From NCBI GenBank assembly GCA_002733505.1, contig NVVW01000001.1:7227-49946 (forward strand): a stretch of DNA of 42,720 nt. Direction: 5' to 3'. Position 1 is the stretch's first letter. Each line of letters starts with the position of its first letter. The notes under the pieces are model-generated. The model made no database searches, was not told the origin of the DNA, and saw nothing but the letters and a program-made list of their open reading frames with translations. The DNA is from Methylophaga sp. (GTDB lineage: Bacteria > Pseudomonadota > Gammaproteobacteria > Nitrosococcales > Methylophagaceae). Below are positions 9,914 through 18,424 of this stretch, in pieces. Position numbers and translations under genes: made by a program.

Positions 9914-10328
9914 TATCGTGTAATAAATCAGCAAATAATGGTGTTAACTGCTGACACACAGCATCTCGTTCAGCTTCAGTATATTGCACAGCCTGCCCTT
10001 TCCCCCAAACAGGTGCTGGCCATGTTTCATCTCCGGAAAATCTAACAACATGGTGTATATGTAATTGCGATACCACGTTGCCTAATGCGGCTACATTCAT
10101 TTTATCAGCCTGTGCCCACTGCTTTAATTTTTCTGCAACAAAGTTTGATTCTTTCATTAATTGAAGCTGCTGCGGGTCATTTAGTTGAAAAACTTCTGTT
10201 AAGCCCGTTAATCTTGGCACTAATATTACCCATGGATAGCGTGCATCATTCATTAATAGCACCTTGCACAAAGAAAAGTTTCCAATAGCAATCGTGTCCT
10301 GATCTAAGCGAGGATCAAGCTTAAACAT
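9906..10328 (-). CDS. HIT-domain (histidine triad) protein
   Basis: The protein has 140 residues and belongs to a proteobacterial histidine-triad branch, ending in WPAPVWGKG after the triad. The triad region reads QLHIHHVVR, so the first His of the usual HxHxHxx is Gln and the catalytic middle and last His remain. HIT proteins hydrolyse or transfer nucleotides; the substrate is unknown. The start codon overlaps the pepN stop by 8 bases, and the end overlaps DUF2835 by 8 bases, so the three genes are read as one unit. Confidence 0.85.
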   Translation of the reverse strand: MFKLDPRLDQDTIAIGNFSLCKVLLMNDARYPWVILVPRLTGLTEVFQLNDPQQLQLMKESNFVAEKLKQWAQADKMNVAALGNVVSQLHIHHVVRFSGDETWPAPVWGKGQAVQYTEAERDAVCQQLTPLFADLLHDND

Positions 10329-12963
10329 CAGCTAAATACTTGGTAACAACTTCATACACATCAGCCGATAAATCATCATGACCGGCAATCTCCGACAAAG
10401 CCTGTTTCATTAAACCTTGTCGCACTTCATCATATTGCCGCCAAGAATTAAATGCACCTAACATTCGTGAGGCAACTTGAGGATTAAGCTTGTTGAGTAC
10501 TAATATTTGCTGTGCTAAGAAACGATAGCCCGAACCATCTTTCGCATGAAAATTAATCGGGTTATTACGGCAAAACTGTCCGATAAGTGCACGTACATTA
10601 TTAGGGTTTTTAATGCTAAAGGCGGGGTGCTTCATCAAATCTTTAATCCGTAATAAGGTATCGGGCAAGTCAGATTGCGCCTGAACGGTTAACCATTTAT
10701 CAACGACCAAACGATCGTGCTGCCACCGCTCATAAAATGCTCGCAGTGCTTTCTGCCCTTCTGATCCAGCTTGATTGGCTAATAAAACGAGTCCGGCAAT
10801 GGTATCCGTCATATTATCTGACTGCTTCATTTGCTTAAGGCAACGCTGTGTCTGCATCGGATCATCCGTCGCCATTAAGTAACTTAAACAACTGTTTTTA
10901 AGCGTACGGCGAGCCATGTCATAAGCATTAAATTGATATTTATCCGACAAGTTATACTGCTGATATAGTGCTATGAATTGTTCTTTCAAGCCATTTGCTA
11001 AACTCTTCTTCAAAAATTGTCGAGCGCTGTGTATGGCATCAACATCCGCATTTTCCATTTGTGCTGCCAAATAATTTTCTGTAGGCAACGACAACATTTT
11101 AGCAATTAAAGCAGGATCAAGCTTTTTATCCACAAGAATCAATCTAAACTGTTCGATTAAGTCTGTTGGCAGGCTGAGTGTATTTTGTTGTTGAATGTCT
11201 GTCACTAGTTTCAATAGCACATTGATCAATAGGCTTTGTCCTGCATCCCAACGATTAAAGCTATCACTCTCGTGTGCCATCAAAAATGCTAGTTGTGAAT
11301 TTGAATAATTGGCTTTAATAATCACCGGGGCTGAAAAGCCACGTAATAATGACAAAACTGGCTTAAACTGTACGTTGTTAAATATAAATTTCTGAACAGG
11401 TTCTATAATAGACAATACTCTTGTCTCATCAGCAAAATCTGTTTTATCGCCTTCAAGCTGCAATGAAAGCGCATTACCTTTTTGATCCAGTAAACCCATG
11501 GCCAAAGGGATATGAAACGCTTCTTTATCAGCTTGATCAGGGGTGGCTGGACAGAATTGAGAAACCGTTAAACTATAAGTATTATTAAAGTCGTCATAAT
11601 GCCCATCAATGATGATTTCAGGCGTTCCTGCTTGAGAGTACCACCGTTTAAATTGGCTTAAATCTATAGCGTTAGCATCTTCAATGGCTTGAATAAAATC
11701 ATCCGTAGTCACTGCCTGACCATCGTGGCGATCAAAATAAAGATCGGTGCCTTTTCTAAAGCCCTTATCACCGACTATCGTTTTAATCATTCCTACGACT
11801 TCAGCCCCTTTTTCATAGATGGTAACGGTATAAAAGTTACTGATCTCGATAAAGGAAGCCGGACGCACAGGATGTGCCATCGGGCCGGCATCTTCTGCAA
11901 ATTGCATGGTTCGTAATTGGTTTACATCATCAATACGCTGAACAGCTTCTGAATTGAGTGCCGCACTAAACTGCTGATCTCGTAAAACAGTAAAACCTTC
12001 TTTCAAACTCAGTTGAAACCAATCACGACAAGTAACACGATTACCTGACCAGTTATGAAAATATTCGTGACCAACAATACTTTGAATTCGATAATAATCT
12101 GCATCTGTTGCTGTTTCAGGGCTCGCCAATACACATGAAGCATTAAATATATTTAAGCCTTTATTCTCCATCGCCCCCATATTGAAATCATTGACTGCCA
12201 CCATCATAAAGACATCTAAATCATATTCACGGCCGTAGCTTTCTTCATCCCACTTCATTGCTTGCTTTAAAGACATTAAGGCATGATCACACTTATGACT
12301 ATTTTCATCATCAACATAAATTTGCAGGCTTACATCACGGCCTGATTGCGTAGTAAAGCTATCTTGTTGGCGGTATAAATCACCCGCCACTAAGGCAAAG
12401 AGATAGCTCGGCTTAGGATGAGGATCATGCCAACGTGTCCAATGACGACCATCGTCAAATTGCCCCTGCTCCTCTAAGTTACCATTTGCTAAAATAATGG
12501 GGAATACCTGCTTATCCGCCACCAGTGATACCGTAAACACGGCCATCACATCAGGACGATCTAGATAGTAGGTAATGCGTCTAAACCCTTCCGCCTCACA
12601 CTGTGTACACAGTAACGAACCAGAATGATACAAGCCCTCTAATGCTGTATTTTGATCTGGTTGAATAGTTGTTTCAATTTCTAATTCAAATTTATCAGGT
12701 AGTGAAGATAAACGTAAGGTCTTTTCTGTTCGTTGATATTCATTGCCCTGTAATTGTCGTCCATCAATTTTTATCGAAGCAAGTTCAATCTGCTCACCAT
12801 CGAGCACACAATCTCCACCGCTACCTTGGGGGTTTTTCCGCATACTCAACACACTACGCACATGTGTTTTTGAGGCATCTAATTCAAAGTGCAAATGCAC
12901 TGTATCAATCAGATAGTTAGGAACTTGGTAATCCGCTAAAAAGGTTTCTTTAGGAGTAGTCAT
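10321..12963 (-). CDS. pepN: Aminopeptidase N (M1 family)
   Basis: PepN is a broad-specificity zinc aminopeptidase of the cytoplasm. The 880 residues match the usual length (about 870). The substrate-anchoring GAMENKG is followed by the zinc site HEYFHNWSGNRVTCRDW, with HExxH at residues 299-303 and the third ligand Glu in SLKEG. The gene lies 16 bases after the Nif3-like gene on the same strand and overlaps the HIT gene downstream. Confidence 0.97.
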   Translation of the reverse strand: MTTPKETFLADYQVPNYLIDTVHLHFELDASKTHVRSVLSMRKNPQGSGGDCVLDGEQIELASIKIDGRQLQGNEYQRTEKTLRLSSLPDKFELEIETTIQPDQNTALEGLYHSGSLLCTQCEAEGFRRITYYLDRPDVMAVFTVSLVADKQVFPIILANGNLEEQGQFDDGRHWTRWHDPHPKPSYLFALVAGDLYRQQDSFTTQSGRDVSLQIYVDDENSHKCDHALMSLKQAMKWDEESYGREYDLDVFMMVAVNDFNMGAMENKGLNIFNASCVLASPETATDADYYRIQSIVGHEYFHNWSGNRVTCRDWFQLSLKEGFTVLRDQQFSAALNSEAVQRIDDVNQLRTMQFAEDAGPMAHPVRPASFIEISNFYTVTIYEKGAEVVGMIKTIVGDKGFRKGTDLYFDRHDGQAVTTDDFIQAIEDANAIDLSQFKRWYSQAGTPEIIIDGHYDDFNNTYSLTVSQFCPATPDQADKEAFHIPLAMGLLDQKGNALSLQLEGDKTDFADETRVLSIIEPVQKFIFNNVQFKPVLSLLRGFSAPVIIKANYSNSQLAFLMAHESDSFNRWDAGQSLLINVLLKLVTDIQQQNTLSLPTDLIEQFRLILVDKKLDPALIAKMLSLPTENYLAAQMENADVDAIHSARQFLKKSLANGLKEQFIALYQQYNLSDKYQFNAYDMARRTLKNSCLSYLMATDDPMQTQRCLKQMKQSDNMTDTIAGLVLLANQAGSEGQKALRAFYERWQHDRLVVDKWLTVQAQSDLPDTLLRIKDLMKHPAFSIKNPNNVRALIGQFCRNNPINFHAKDGSGYRFLAQQILVLNKLNPQVASRMLGAFNSWRQYDEVRQGLMKQALSEIAGHDDLSADVYEVVTKYLADV

Positions 12964-12979
12964 GACATAACTCAGTTTG

Positions 12980-13300
12980 TTAAAAATCGTTCAGTGTTTT
13001 AATTGACTGCACTTCATAAGCAGGAGTTTCATAAGGGTGGACATCAATTAATGCTTTCAATGTAGCTTTAATATGCTTTTCCGAGCAAATCATCTCAACT
13101 CGATATTCAGCCACCGTTGCTATTTTATCTTGCTGACCAATAAATGGCTGGCTACCCGAAAGGGGCTTAAATTGTCCTGTTCCCAAGACCTCCCAACAGC
13201 AACAGTCATAACCGTTGTAGCGCCCTGCTCCTTGCTCAAAAACAGCTTGTTTTACTGCTTCTTTGTGACTTTCTGGTACAAAGAAAACTAGCTTTAACAT
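12980..13300 (-). CDS. Nif3/YqfO C-terminal-domain-like protein (stand-alone)
   Basis: The protein has 106 residues and begins MLKLVFFVPESHKEAVKQA. It ends with VHPYETPAYEV, the hallmark of the PII-like domain found inserted in Nif3/YqfO proteins and as free-standing proteins in proteobacteria. Function is unknown. The start at 13300 is preferred over longer in-frame starts because those would read through a mobile element that ends 2 bases upstream. With that element removed, the ATG would directly follow the WD40 stop codon. Confidence 0.82.
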   Translation of the reverse strand: MLKLVFFVPESHKEAVKQAVFEQGAGRYNGYDCCCWEVLGTGQFKPLSGSQPFIGQQDKIATVAEYRVEMICSEKHIKATLKALIDVHPYETPAYEVQSIKTLNDF

Positions 13301-13302
13301 TT

Positions 13303-13566
13303 GGGCACCTCTATTAATAGCTTGCGGCCTCTGGCTTTGTTCCCTGCTCAGAATCAAGGCTTGCTTGTGAAAGCATGCTCATTGCATGGTGAGCAAGTAT
13401 AACGCAGAGTCTGAGCAGGGAGCAAAGCCCCGTAGGGTGCGATCTGAAGCATGCATCTGCGGCGTTACGAACCTTGACAATGGAATAACCATTGCGCTGC
13501 GGCTCGTGCCTTGCAGCTGCATGCTTCAGGTCGCACAGAGACCACAAGCTATTAATAGATGTGCCC
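13303..13566. mobile_element. Cloverleaf-shaped MITE-like element
   Basis: This is a 264-bp element. Its outer 31-bp inverted ends (13303-13333 and 13536-13566, 28 of 31 matching) start with GGGCAC and contain CTATTAATAGCTTG. Inside are two more hairpins: 13333-13351 pairs with 13411-13429 (18 of 19), and 13437-13454 pairs with 13519-13536 (17 of 18), the latter topped by CAATGG-AATAA-CCATTG. The whole can fold as a stem with two long arms. It is flanked by ATTT on both sides (13299-13302 and 13567-13570), a likely 4-bp target duplication. There is no transposase, so it is non-autonomous. I cannot name the parent IS family. Confidence 0.8.
13306..13311 (-). promoter_or_regulatory. Ribosome-binding site supplied by the element end
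   Basis: On the minus strand the element's outer end reads AGAGGTGCCC and then AAATG. This puts GAGG seven bases before the ATG of the Nif3-like gene. The opposite end of the element has A where this end has C, so it reads AGATGTG and is a poorer SD. The site therefore appears to be created by the inserted element. Confidence 0.5.
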
Positions 13567-13568
13567 AT

Positions 13569-14603
13569 TTATTTAATTTGCCATTTCTGAGTAATACCAT
13601 TTCCTGCCGCACTATAAATTGCTTTGCCATCTTGAGAAAAAGCAACAGCTTGTATAACCACTCCAGGGCGTAATGCTTTTTTCCGTGCTACCTGCCAGCA
13701 ATCTATCTTGTCACCTGTTAGCACTTTCCACAAACAAATTTTTTGCGATGGATGACCTGTTACCAAATATTTATTATCAGGAGAGAAGTCAATAGCTGAT
13801 GTGGTGCTTTTAAAGGTAGGAAAGTCTGGAAGTGGTAAATCTTTAGGCCAAATAGAATCGCGTAAAATATATTTTTCTTTACCTGTTTTCATATTCCAAA
13901 AATGGGTCTGACCATTTCCTGCCCCCGTCAGCACATAACCACCTTTAGGATAAAAGGCCACAATATTGACTTGGTTTTCGTGTTTCCAACTGCGCAATTG
14001 CTCGCCCGTTTCCAGCCGCCATAATCGTGCTGTTTGATCATCACCACCTGTGAGTGCATATTTGCCACTAGGTGAAATTGCTACCGCATTAATGAGTTGA
14101 TTAATAGGTGAGTTAACGGCCTTACCATCATGCTCTAAGATCTGTAATACACGATTTGAAATCACATCAAAATACACTGCGGTGCGATTGTGCAGTGCCA
14201 TCAGTAAATAATCGCCATGGCGTGATAAAGCTAATGCCTTAATTTTTACGGGAAAGCTCAAACGCATCATTGGTTCACCGGTCGCCACTTCCCATAACAC
14301 AATAACATCTTGCTCTACCGTGGCCGCCACCTTACTATCAGCAGAAAAACCAACAACCGTTGTTGTGCCAATTTCTTCATTATTTTGCCATGTAAAAACA
14401 ACTTCTCTTTTTTCTATATCCCAGAGCCGAGCCGGTGCATCAGTGTCTCCAACCAGTACGTATTTTCCATTAGCAGAAAAAGCAGACGCATAGCTACTCA
14501 GCTTACTATGTTCCCATTGCTTATCTGATTCGCGCTCATTGCTACATGCCGTTGCTAATAGCAATGCTATTAATACAAAAATAAGGCGATAAGTGCGTCT
14601 CAT
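13569..14603 (-). CDS. WD40-repeat lipoprotein
   Basis: The protein has 344 residues. An N-terminal lipoprotein signal ends LLLATAC-SN, so Cys20 would be lipidated. The rest is a beta-propeller of five to six WD40 repeats, each with the usual GD or SPSGKYALTGGDDQTARLW type of ending. Such proteins are envelope scaffolds; no catalytic residues are seen. It starts 2 bases after dcd. Its stop codon borders the cloverleaf element, and before that insertion it would have abutted the Nif3-like start. Confidence 0.87.
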   Translation of the reverse strand: MRRTYRLIFVLIALLLATACSNERESDKQWEHSKLSSYASAFSANGKYVLVGDTDAPARLWDIEKREVVFTWQNNEEIGTTTVVGFSADSKVAATVEQDVIVLWEVATGEPMMRLSFPVKIKALALSRHGDYLLMALHNRTAVYFDVISNRVLQILEHDGKAVNSPINQLINAVAISPSGKYALTGGDDQTARLWRLETGEQLRSWKHENQVNIVAFYPKGGYVLTGAGNGQTHFWNMKTGKEKYILRDSIWPKDLPLPDFPTFKSTTSAIDFSPDNKYLVTGHPSQKICLWKVLTGDKIDCWQVARKKALRPGVVIQAVAFSQDGKAIYSAAGNGITQKWQIK

Positions 14604-14605
14604 AA

Positions 14606-15172
14606 TTAGGATTTAGGCAATGTTACGCCGCGTTGACCTTGATACTTGCCACCGCGATCAGCGTAGGATGTTTCACACACTTCATCTGATTCAAAAAACA
14701 ACATTTGCGCTACGCCTTCATTGGCATAAATTTTCGCAGGTAGTGGTGTTGTATTAGAAAACTCTAGCGTCACATAACCTTCCCATTCTGGTTCTAAAGG
14801 CGTGACATTTACAATAATTCCACAGCGTGCATAGGTAGACTTTCCTAGGCAAATCGTCAATACATTACGCGGAATTTTAAATTTCTCGACAGTGCGAGCA
14901 AGTGCAAATGAATTAGGTGGAATAATGCAGACATCCGAATTAACATCGACAAAACTACCTTCATCGAAGTTTTTAGGATCGACAATAACCGAGTTAATAT
15001 TAGTAAAAACTTTAAACTCCCTAGAACAACGTACATCGTAGCCATAACTTGATGTACCATAGGAAATCATTCTGCCCTGTTCGTTTTCACGCACTTGACC
15101 TGATTCAAAAGGTGAAATCATGTCATGCTGTTGTACCATCCGGCGGATCCACTTATCTGATTTTATACTCAT
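14606..15172 (-). CDS. dcd: dCTP deaminase
   Basis: Dcd converts dCTP to dUTP, the main route to dTMP in many gammaproteobacteria. It has 188 residues, as usual. Recognisable blocks are the N-terminal KSDKWIRRM, the [16 protein letters not shown] block, [12 protein letters not shown] and [23 protein letters not shown] truncated here to its key part, with the catalytic Glu in PEWEG. It follows apbC by 65 bases, a conserved order in Pseudomonas-type genomes, and is followed at 2 bases by the WD40 gene. Confidence 0.96.
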   Translation of the reverse strand: MSIKSDKWIRRMVQQHDMISPFESGQVRENEQGRMISYGTSSYGYDVRCSREFKVFTNINSVIVDPKNFDEGSFVDVNSDVCIIPPNSFALARTVEKFKIPRNVLTICLGKSTYARCGIIVNVTPLEPEWEGYVTLEFSNTTPLPAKIYANEGVAQMLFFESDEVCETSYADRGGKYQGQRGVTLPKS

Positions 15173-15237
15173 ATTTTTTTGTCGCTTAACCTGTTAAACT
15201 CAATGATAACGCTATTATGACACTCAGCAAACTGCTT

Positions 15238-16323
15238 TTAGTCATTTTTGACGACTATTTCCGGAAATGCTGTTGCAAAAGACTTGCCTTGCTGTGCCAG
15301 CCTGGCGGCAACACTTTGAGCAATATTACGATACGTTAGGCTAATCGTACTTTTAGGATCGGCAATAACTGTTGGTTTTCCTTGATCTGCATCTTCCCGA
15401 ATTTTAATGTCTAGCGGCAAACTACCCAACAAATCAATATCATATTCCTTTGCCATTTTATCACCACCACCTGCACCAAAAATATGTTCTTCATGGCCAC
15501 ATTGGCTGCATACATGCGTACTCATATTTTCAATTATACCGAATACAGGCACATTGACTTTTTCAAACATTTTGAGTGCTTTACGTGCATCAAGTAAGGA
15601 AATGTCTTGTGGCGTGGTCACAATAACAGCACCACTGACCGGTACTTTCTGCGACAAGCTCAAATGAATATCGCCCGTGCCTGGAGGCAGATCTATCACC
15701 AGATAATCCAAATTATCCCAATTGGTATCATTGAGTAGCTGATCTAATGCTTGCGTTAACATTGGACCACGCCAAATCATCGGCTGTTCTGCATCAATTA
15801 GAAAACCGATAGACATGCTTTGCAGACCATGGCTTCTGATCGGCTCAATTGTCTTACCATCTGGTGATTCTGGACGCTGGGTCGTGCCCAACATTTGAGG
15901 CTGACTCGGCCCATAAATATCCGCATCCAGAATGCCAACATTTGCGCCCGAAGCAGACAATGCCAAGGCTAAATTAACTGATGTAGTTGATTTCCCTACA
16001 CCGCCTTTTCCTGATGCGACAGCAATGATGTTTTTAACATTTTTAATACCTTGAATACCCGGCTGAACCTTGTGCTTGATGATTTTCCAATCAACCGTGA
16101 CAGTAACGTCAGTCAGTGCCGCTTCTTTTTGCAGTAAAGCCATGATCTCTGTTTCTAAGCTGTTAGTAAACCCTTTTACTGGATAACCTAAAGTCACAGC
16201 AACAATTAACTTATCGCCCTCTAAGCTTACTTTGATTTTTGCTTTACTTTCACCCAAAGTCATCTGGGCAGCAACATCATTATAATCCTGAATGATCTGC
16301 TTAATTTGAGGTGCGCTTAACAT
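15238..16323 (-). CDS. apbC: Iron-sulfur cluster carrier ApbC/Mrp
   Basis: ApbC/Mrp is a P-loop ATPase that carries and transfers Fe-S clusters. The 361 residues comprise an N-terminal MIP18/DUF59-like domain (about 1-80), then the deviant Walker A GKGGVGKST (105-113), DADIYGPSQP, and the cluster-binding CSQCGHE (CxxC). The start has GGAG 5 bases before ATG. It is upstream of dcd on the same strand. A palindrome (16341-16364) lies just ahead of it. Confidence 0.96.
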   Translation of the reverse strand: MLSAPQIKQIIQDYNDVAAQMTLGESKAKIKVSLEGDKLIVAVTLGYPVKGFTNSLETEIMALLQKEAALTDVTVTVDWKIIKHKVQPGIQGIKNVKNIIAVASGKGGVGKSTTSVNLALALSASGANVGILDADIYGPSQPQMLGTTQRPESPDGKTIEPIRSHGLQSMSIGFLIDAEQPMIWRGPMLTQALDQLLNDTNWDNLDYLVIDLPPGTGDIHLSLSQKVPVSGAVIVTTPQDISLLDARKALKMFEKVNVPVFGIIENMSTHVCSQCGHEEHIFGAGGGDKMAKEYDIDLLGSLPLDIKIREDADQGKPTVIADPKSTISLTYRNIAQSVAARLAQQGKSFATAFPEIVVKND

Positions 16324-16340
16324 GGATGCTCCATATGATT

Positions 16341-16364
16341 TGTAAAATAACCAACCATTTTACA
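16341..16364. promoter_or_regulatory. AT-rich palindrome ahead of apbC
   Basis: TGTAAAAT and ATTTTACA form a perfect 8-bp inverted repeat around an 8-base AACCAACC spacer, 17 bases upstream of the apbC start. No T tract follows on the minus strand, so an operator or mRNA hairpin is more likely than a terminator for the upstream gene. No regulator is identified. Confidence 0.3.
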
Positions 16365-16393
16365 CTGACTTTTTACTTTACATCGTGCTTTTT

Positions 16394-17203
16394 TTACACA
16401 GAAAATAATCGTCTAATAAATGAACGATTCTGCCGTGTCAACTCTTGCAATAATCGAGGAAGATTTATATCAAATTGAACTTCTTGCTGCTCGACTGTAG
16501 CTTTACTCTTTTTTAAATACGCCTGCGTCACCGTTTGCATCATAGCAAGCCCAATGACGTTGCCCTTATTTTCTACCGGCAACATCATCGTTTGCCCATC
16601 AAAGCTTTGGTTAATGCGAGTCATTGTTTGGTTAAATGCTTGGTGTTCACTGCCCCATAAATTAATACTCATCACGCCTGTGGGTGATAATAGCCCGGCA
16701 CAGGCATCAAAGAAGGCCTGAACACCCACACTCGCCGACATGCCAATATGGTCATACGCATCGACCAATAATAAATCATATTGTTGTTCATCTTGAAAAT
16801 AACGTTGCTGAACAAATAAATAGCCATCGCCATGATGAATAGTTAAGCGCGGATCGTTTTTAGGCACATTAAAATAAGTCTGAGCAGCATCGATTACATC
16901 TTGGCGATATTCAATTACATCGATATAACAATCAGCAAAATGATAAAGCATAAATTTAACTAATGAACCGCCACCTAAGCCAATGATCAGAACCCTCTTT
17001 GGATTAGGGTTAATAATTAAACATGCCATCATAGCTTGGGTATAAGTCAATTCTAGAGTATGCGGAGTACGTAACGACATACTACTTTGCCGCGGCAATG
17101 TTCCGAAATGCATAGATCGGGCATCTCCCAAATCAACAACTTCAATTATCCCGTCATCAGATTGAGATTGATGCACCACCACACCATTGTAATAAAGCCG
17201 CAT
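16394..17203 (-). CDS. Spermidine-synthase-like (SpeE-fold) protein
   Basis: The protein has 269 residues. It holds a Rossmann methyltransferase-type fold with GLGGGSLVKFML (cofactor loop), VIEYRQDVIDAA, a DPRLTIHHGDG strand and LLLVDAYDHIG, the pattern of the SpeE family. True spermidine synthases carry a strict GGGDGG loop; here it is GLGGGS, so the substrate may differ. The ATG at 17201-17203 overlaps the TGA of the DUF3530 gene by one base (TGATG), so a coupled pair is likely. Confidence 0.8.
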   Translation of the reverse strand: MRLYYNGVVVHQSQSDDGIIEVVDLGDARSMHFGTLPRQSSMSLRTPHTLELTYTQAMMACLIINPNPKRVLIIGLGGGSLVKFMLYHFADCYIDVIEYRQDVIDAAQTYFNVPKNDPRLTIHHGDGYLFVQQRYFQDEQQYDLLLVDAYDHIGMSASVGVQAFFDACAGLLSPTGVMSINLWGSEHQAFNQTMTRINQSFDGQTMMLPVENKGNVIGLAMMQTVTQAYLKKSKATVEQQEVQFDINLPRLLQELTRQNRSFIRRLFSV

Positions 17204-18108
17204 CAATTATTATTATTCTCATCAATAAATGTTACTTTTAGCCAACCCCGTAAGCTGTTCACCAATGTGGTCTGCAAACCTGTGAATAAACGATTAGCAC
17301 CCACAATTTCACGTGTAGCATAGCGGCTATTGCCCGTTCTTTTCATCATCACTTTTCTTTGTTGTACGGCTTTAGCCACGCCCTCTAGATCATTGCCCCC
17401 ATATAAATCTAAAATAGGATGTTGCATTGTTTTAAACACATCATTTGTTGTTAATGCCGGTGTGCTGATCAATACTAACGCTTGTATCGGCGTTGTTTCA
17501 GTATCTAATAGCTCGACAGCCAAGTTCCCACCTGCACCATGACCCACATAGATAATGCGATCAATCTCTTTTTCCTGCAAAAAAGCAATCGCAGCATCTA
17601 ATCGCTGAACATTAGAAATTGGCGGTAAAGATGCTTTCTCTTTTTTATCGCCATCACCTTCTTTTTCTTCTGTAACAGGCTCTGCTGAGTCAGCTTCTGA
17701 TACATTTTCTACTGTCGCTGATAATAAAATAGCAGGTTCAAAAGGATAATCTAATGCAATAGTCAATGTTGACCAGCCGTATTGAGGCATCTGATGTCTG
17801 AGTGGCGTAATGACACCGTTACCTTCTAGTTTCTCACCTTGATCATGTAGAAATATAATCGCACCATGACGTTCACCTAGCGTCTCTTCCAAATAAGTGG
17901 CTGCAATTTCTTGCCCTGCCACGGTTAATGGCTGATAGCCATCGATCGGGCTACTTTGGCTGACTATCCCACTAATGGCATTACTCAGATCCATTTCAGA
18001 TAGCGTTTTATCCGGTGCATCTTCCATAGTACCATCCACCGCTAGCACAGTCGCAGGAAATGCAAGACTACCTAACAAAGCCAAAATAACAATTCGAATA
18101 GATTTCAC
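17203..18108 (-). CDS. DUF3530 family protein, alpha/beta-hydrolase-like, exported
   Basis: The protein has 301 residues. It starts with GTG and a signal peptide (MKSIRIVILALLGSLAFPA, cleavage near TVLA-VDG). The body looks like the DUF3530 family, with an alpha/beta-hydrolase-style nucleophile region YVGHGAGGNLAVELL. In that motif the usual G-x-S-x-G serine is Ala, so classical hydrolase activity is doubtful. A Glu/Lys-rich insertion lies near residues 135-155. It heads a coupled pair with the SpeE-like gene. Confidence 0.78.
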   Translation of the reverse strand: MKSIRIVILALLGSLAFPATVLAVDGTMEDAPDKTLSEMDLSNAISGIVSQSSPIDGYQPLTVAGQEIAATYLEETLGERHGAIIFLHDQGEKLEGNGVITPLRHQMPQYGWSTLTIALDYPFEPAILLSATVENVSEADSAEPVTEEKEGDGDKKEKASLPPISNVQRLDAAIAFLQEKEIDRIIYVGHGAGGNLAVELLDTETTPIQALVLISTPALTTNDVFKTMQHPILDLYGGNDLEGVAKAVQQRKVMMKRTGNSRYATREIVGANRLFTGLQTTLVNSLRGWLKVTFIDENNNN

Positions 18109-18184
18109 CGTAGTTTATTCTCTAAAATAAATAATGGCATTAATATTATCAACATTATCGACCATATAAAACTATTTCATTACG

Positions 18185-18424
18185 TAATTAACCTGAGAAC
18201 GGGATAAGCAACGTCATCCAGCACATCTATTTTCGCGGATCTCTTCGTTGTATTTACTTCCAATAGCCCGCTATTGCTACGTAAATCCGCCTTGATATCC
18301 ACTAAAATAAATGCACTGGTGCAAAATGCTTATGATTTTTTATTAACTTTAAACATTATTTCTTAATAAGCTATTGTAAATTATAGAATTGCTGACTATC
18401 CTTATCCCGTTCTCAGGTTAATTA
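18185..18424. mobile_element. MITE-like element, TTAACCTGA-end family
   Basis: The two 24-base ends match perfectly as inverted repeats (18185-18208 and 18401-18424), with TTAACCTGAGAACGGG outward. A TA dinucleotide plus one base precedes TTAACC on both sides, consistent with a TA target duplication. The core holds a hairpin with CAATAG-CCCG-CTATTG (18261-18276) inside ATTTAC/GTAAAT (18252-18286). No coding sequence is evident. Its right end overlaps the stop codon of the PepSY gene. It fills the gap between that gene and the DUF3530 gene. Confidence 0.78.

Noticed and set aside
13301..13357. N-terminal extension of the Nif3-like protein
   Set aside because: The 19 added residues would be encoded by the mobile element; family proteins start at MLKLVFF, and removing the element places that ATG right after the WD40 stop.
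13314..13568. An 84-codon open frame on the minus strand through the cloverleaf element
   Set aside because: It lies wholly within palindromic DNA, resembles no protein family I know, and has no ribosome-binding site; chance frame.
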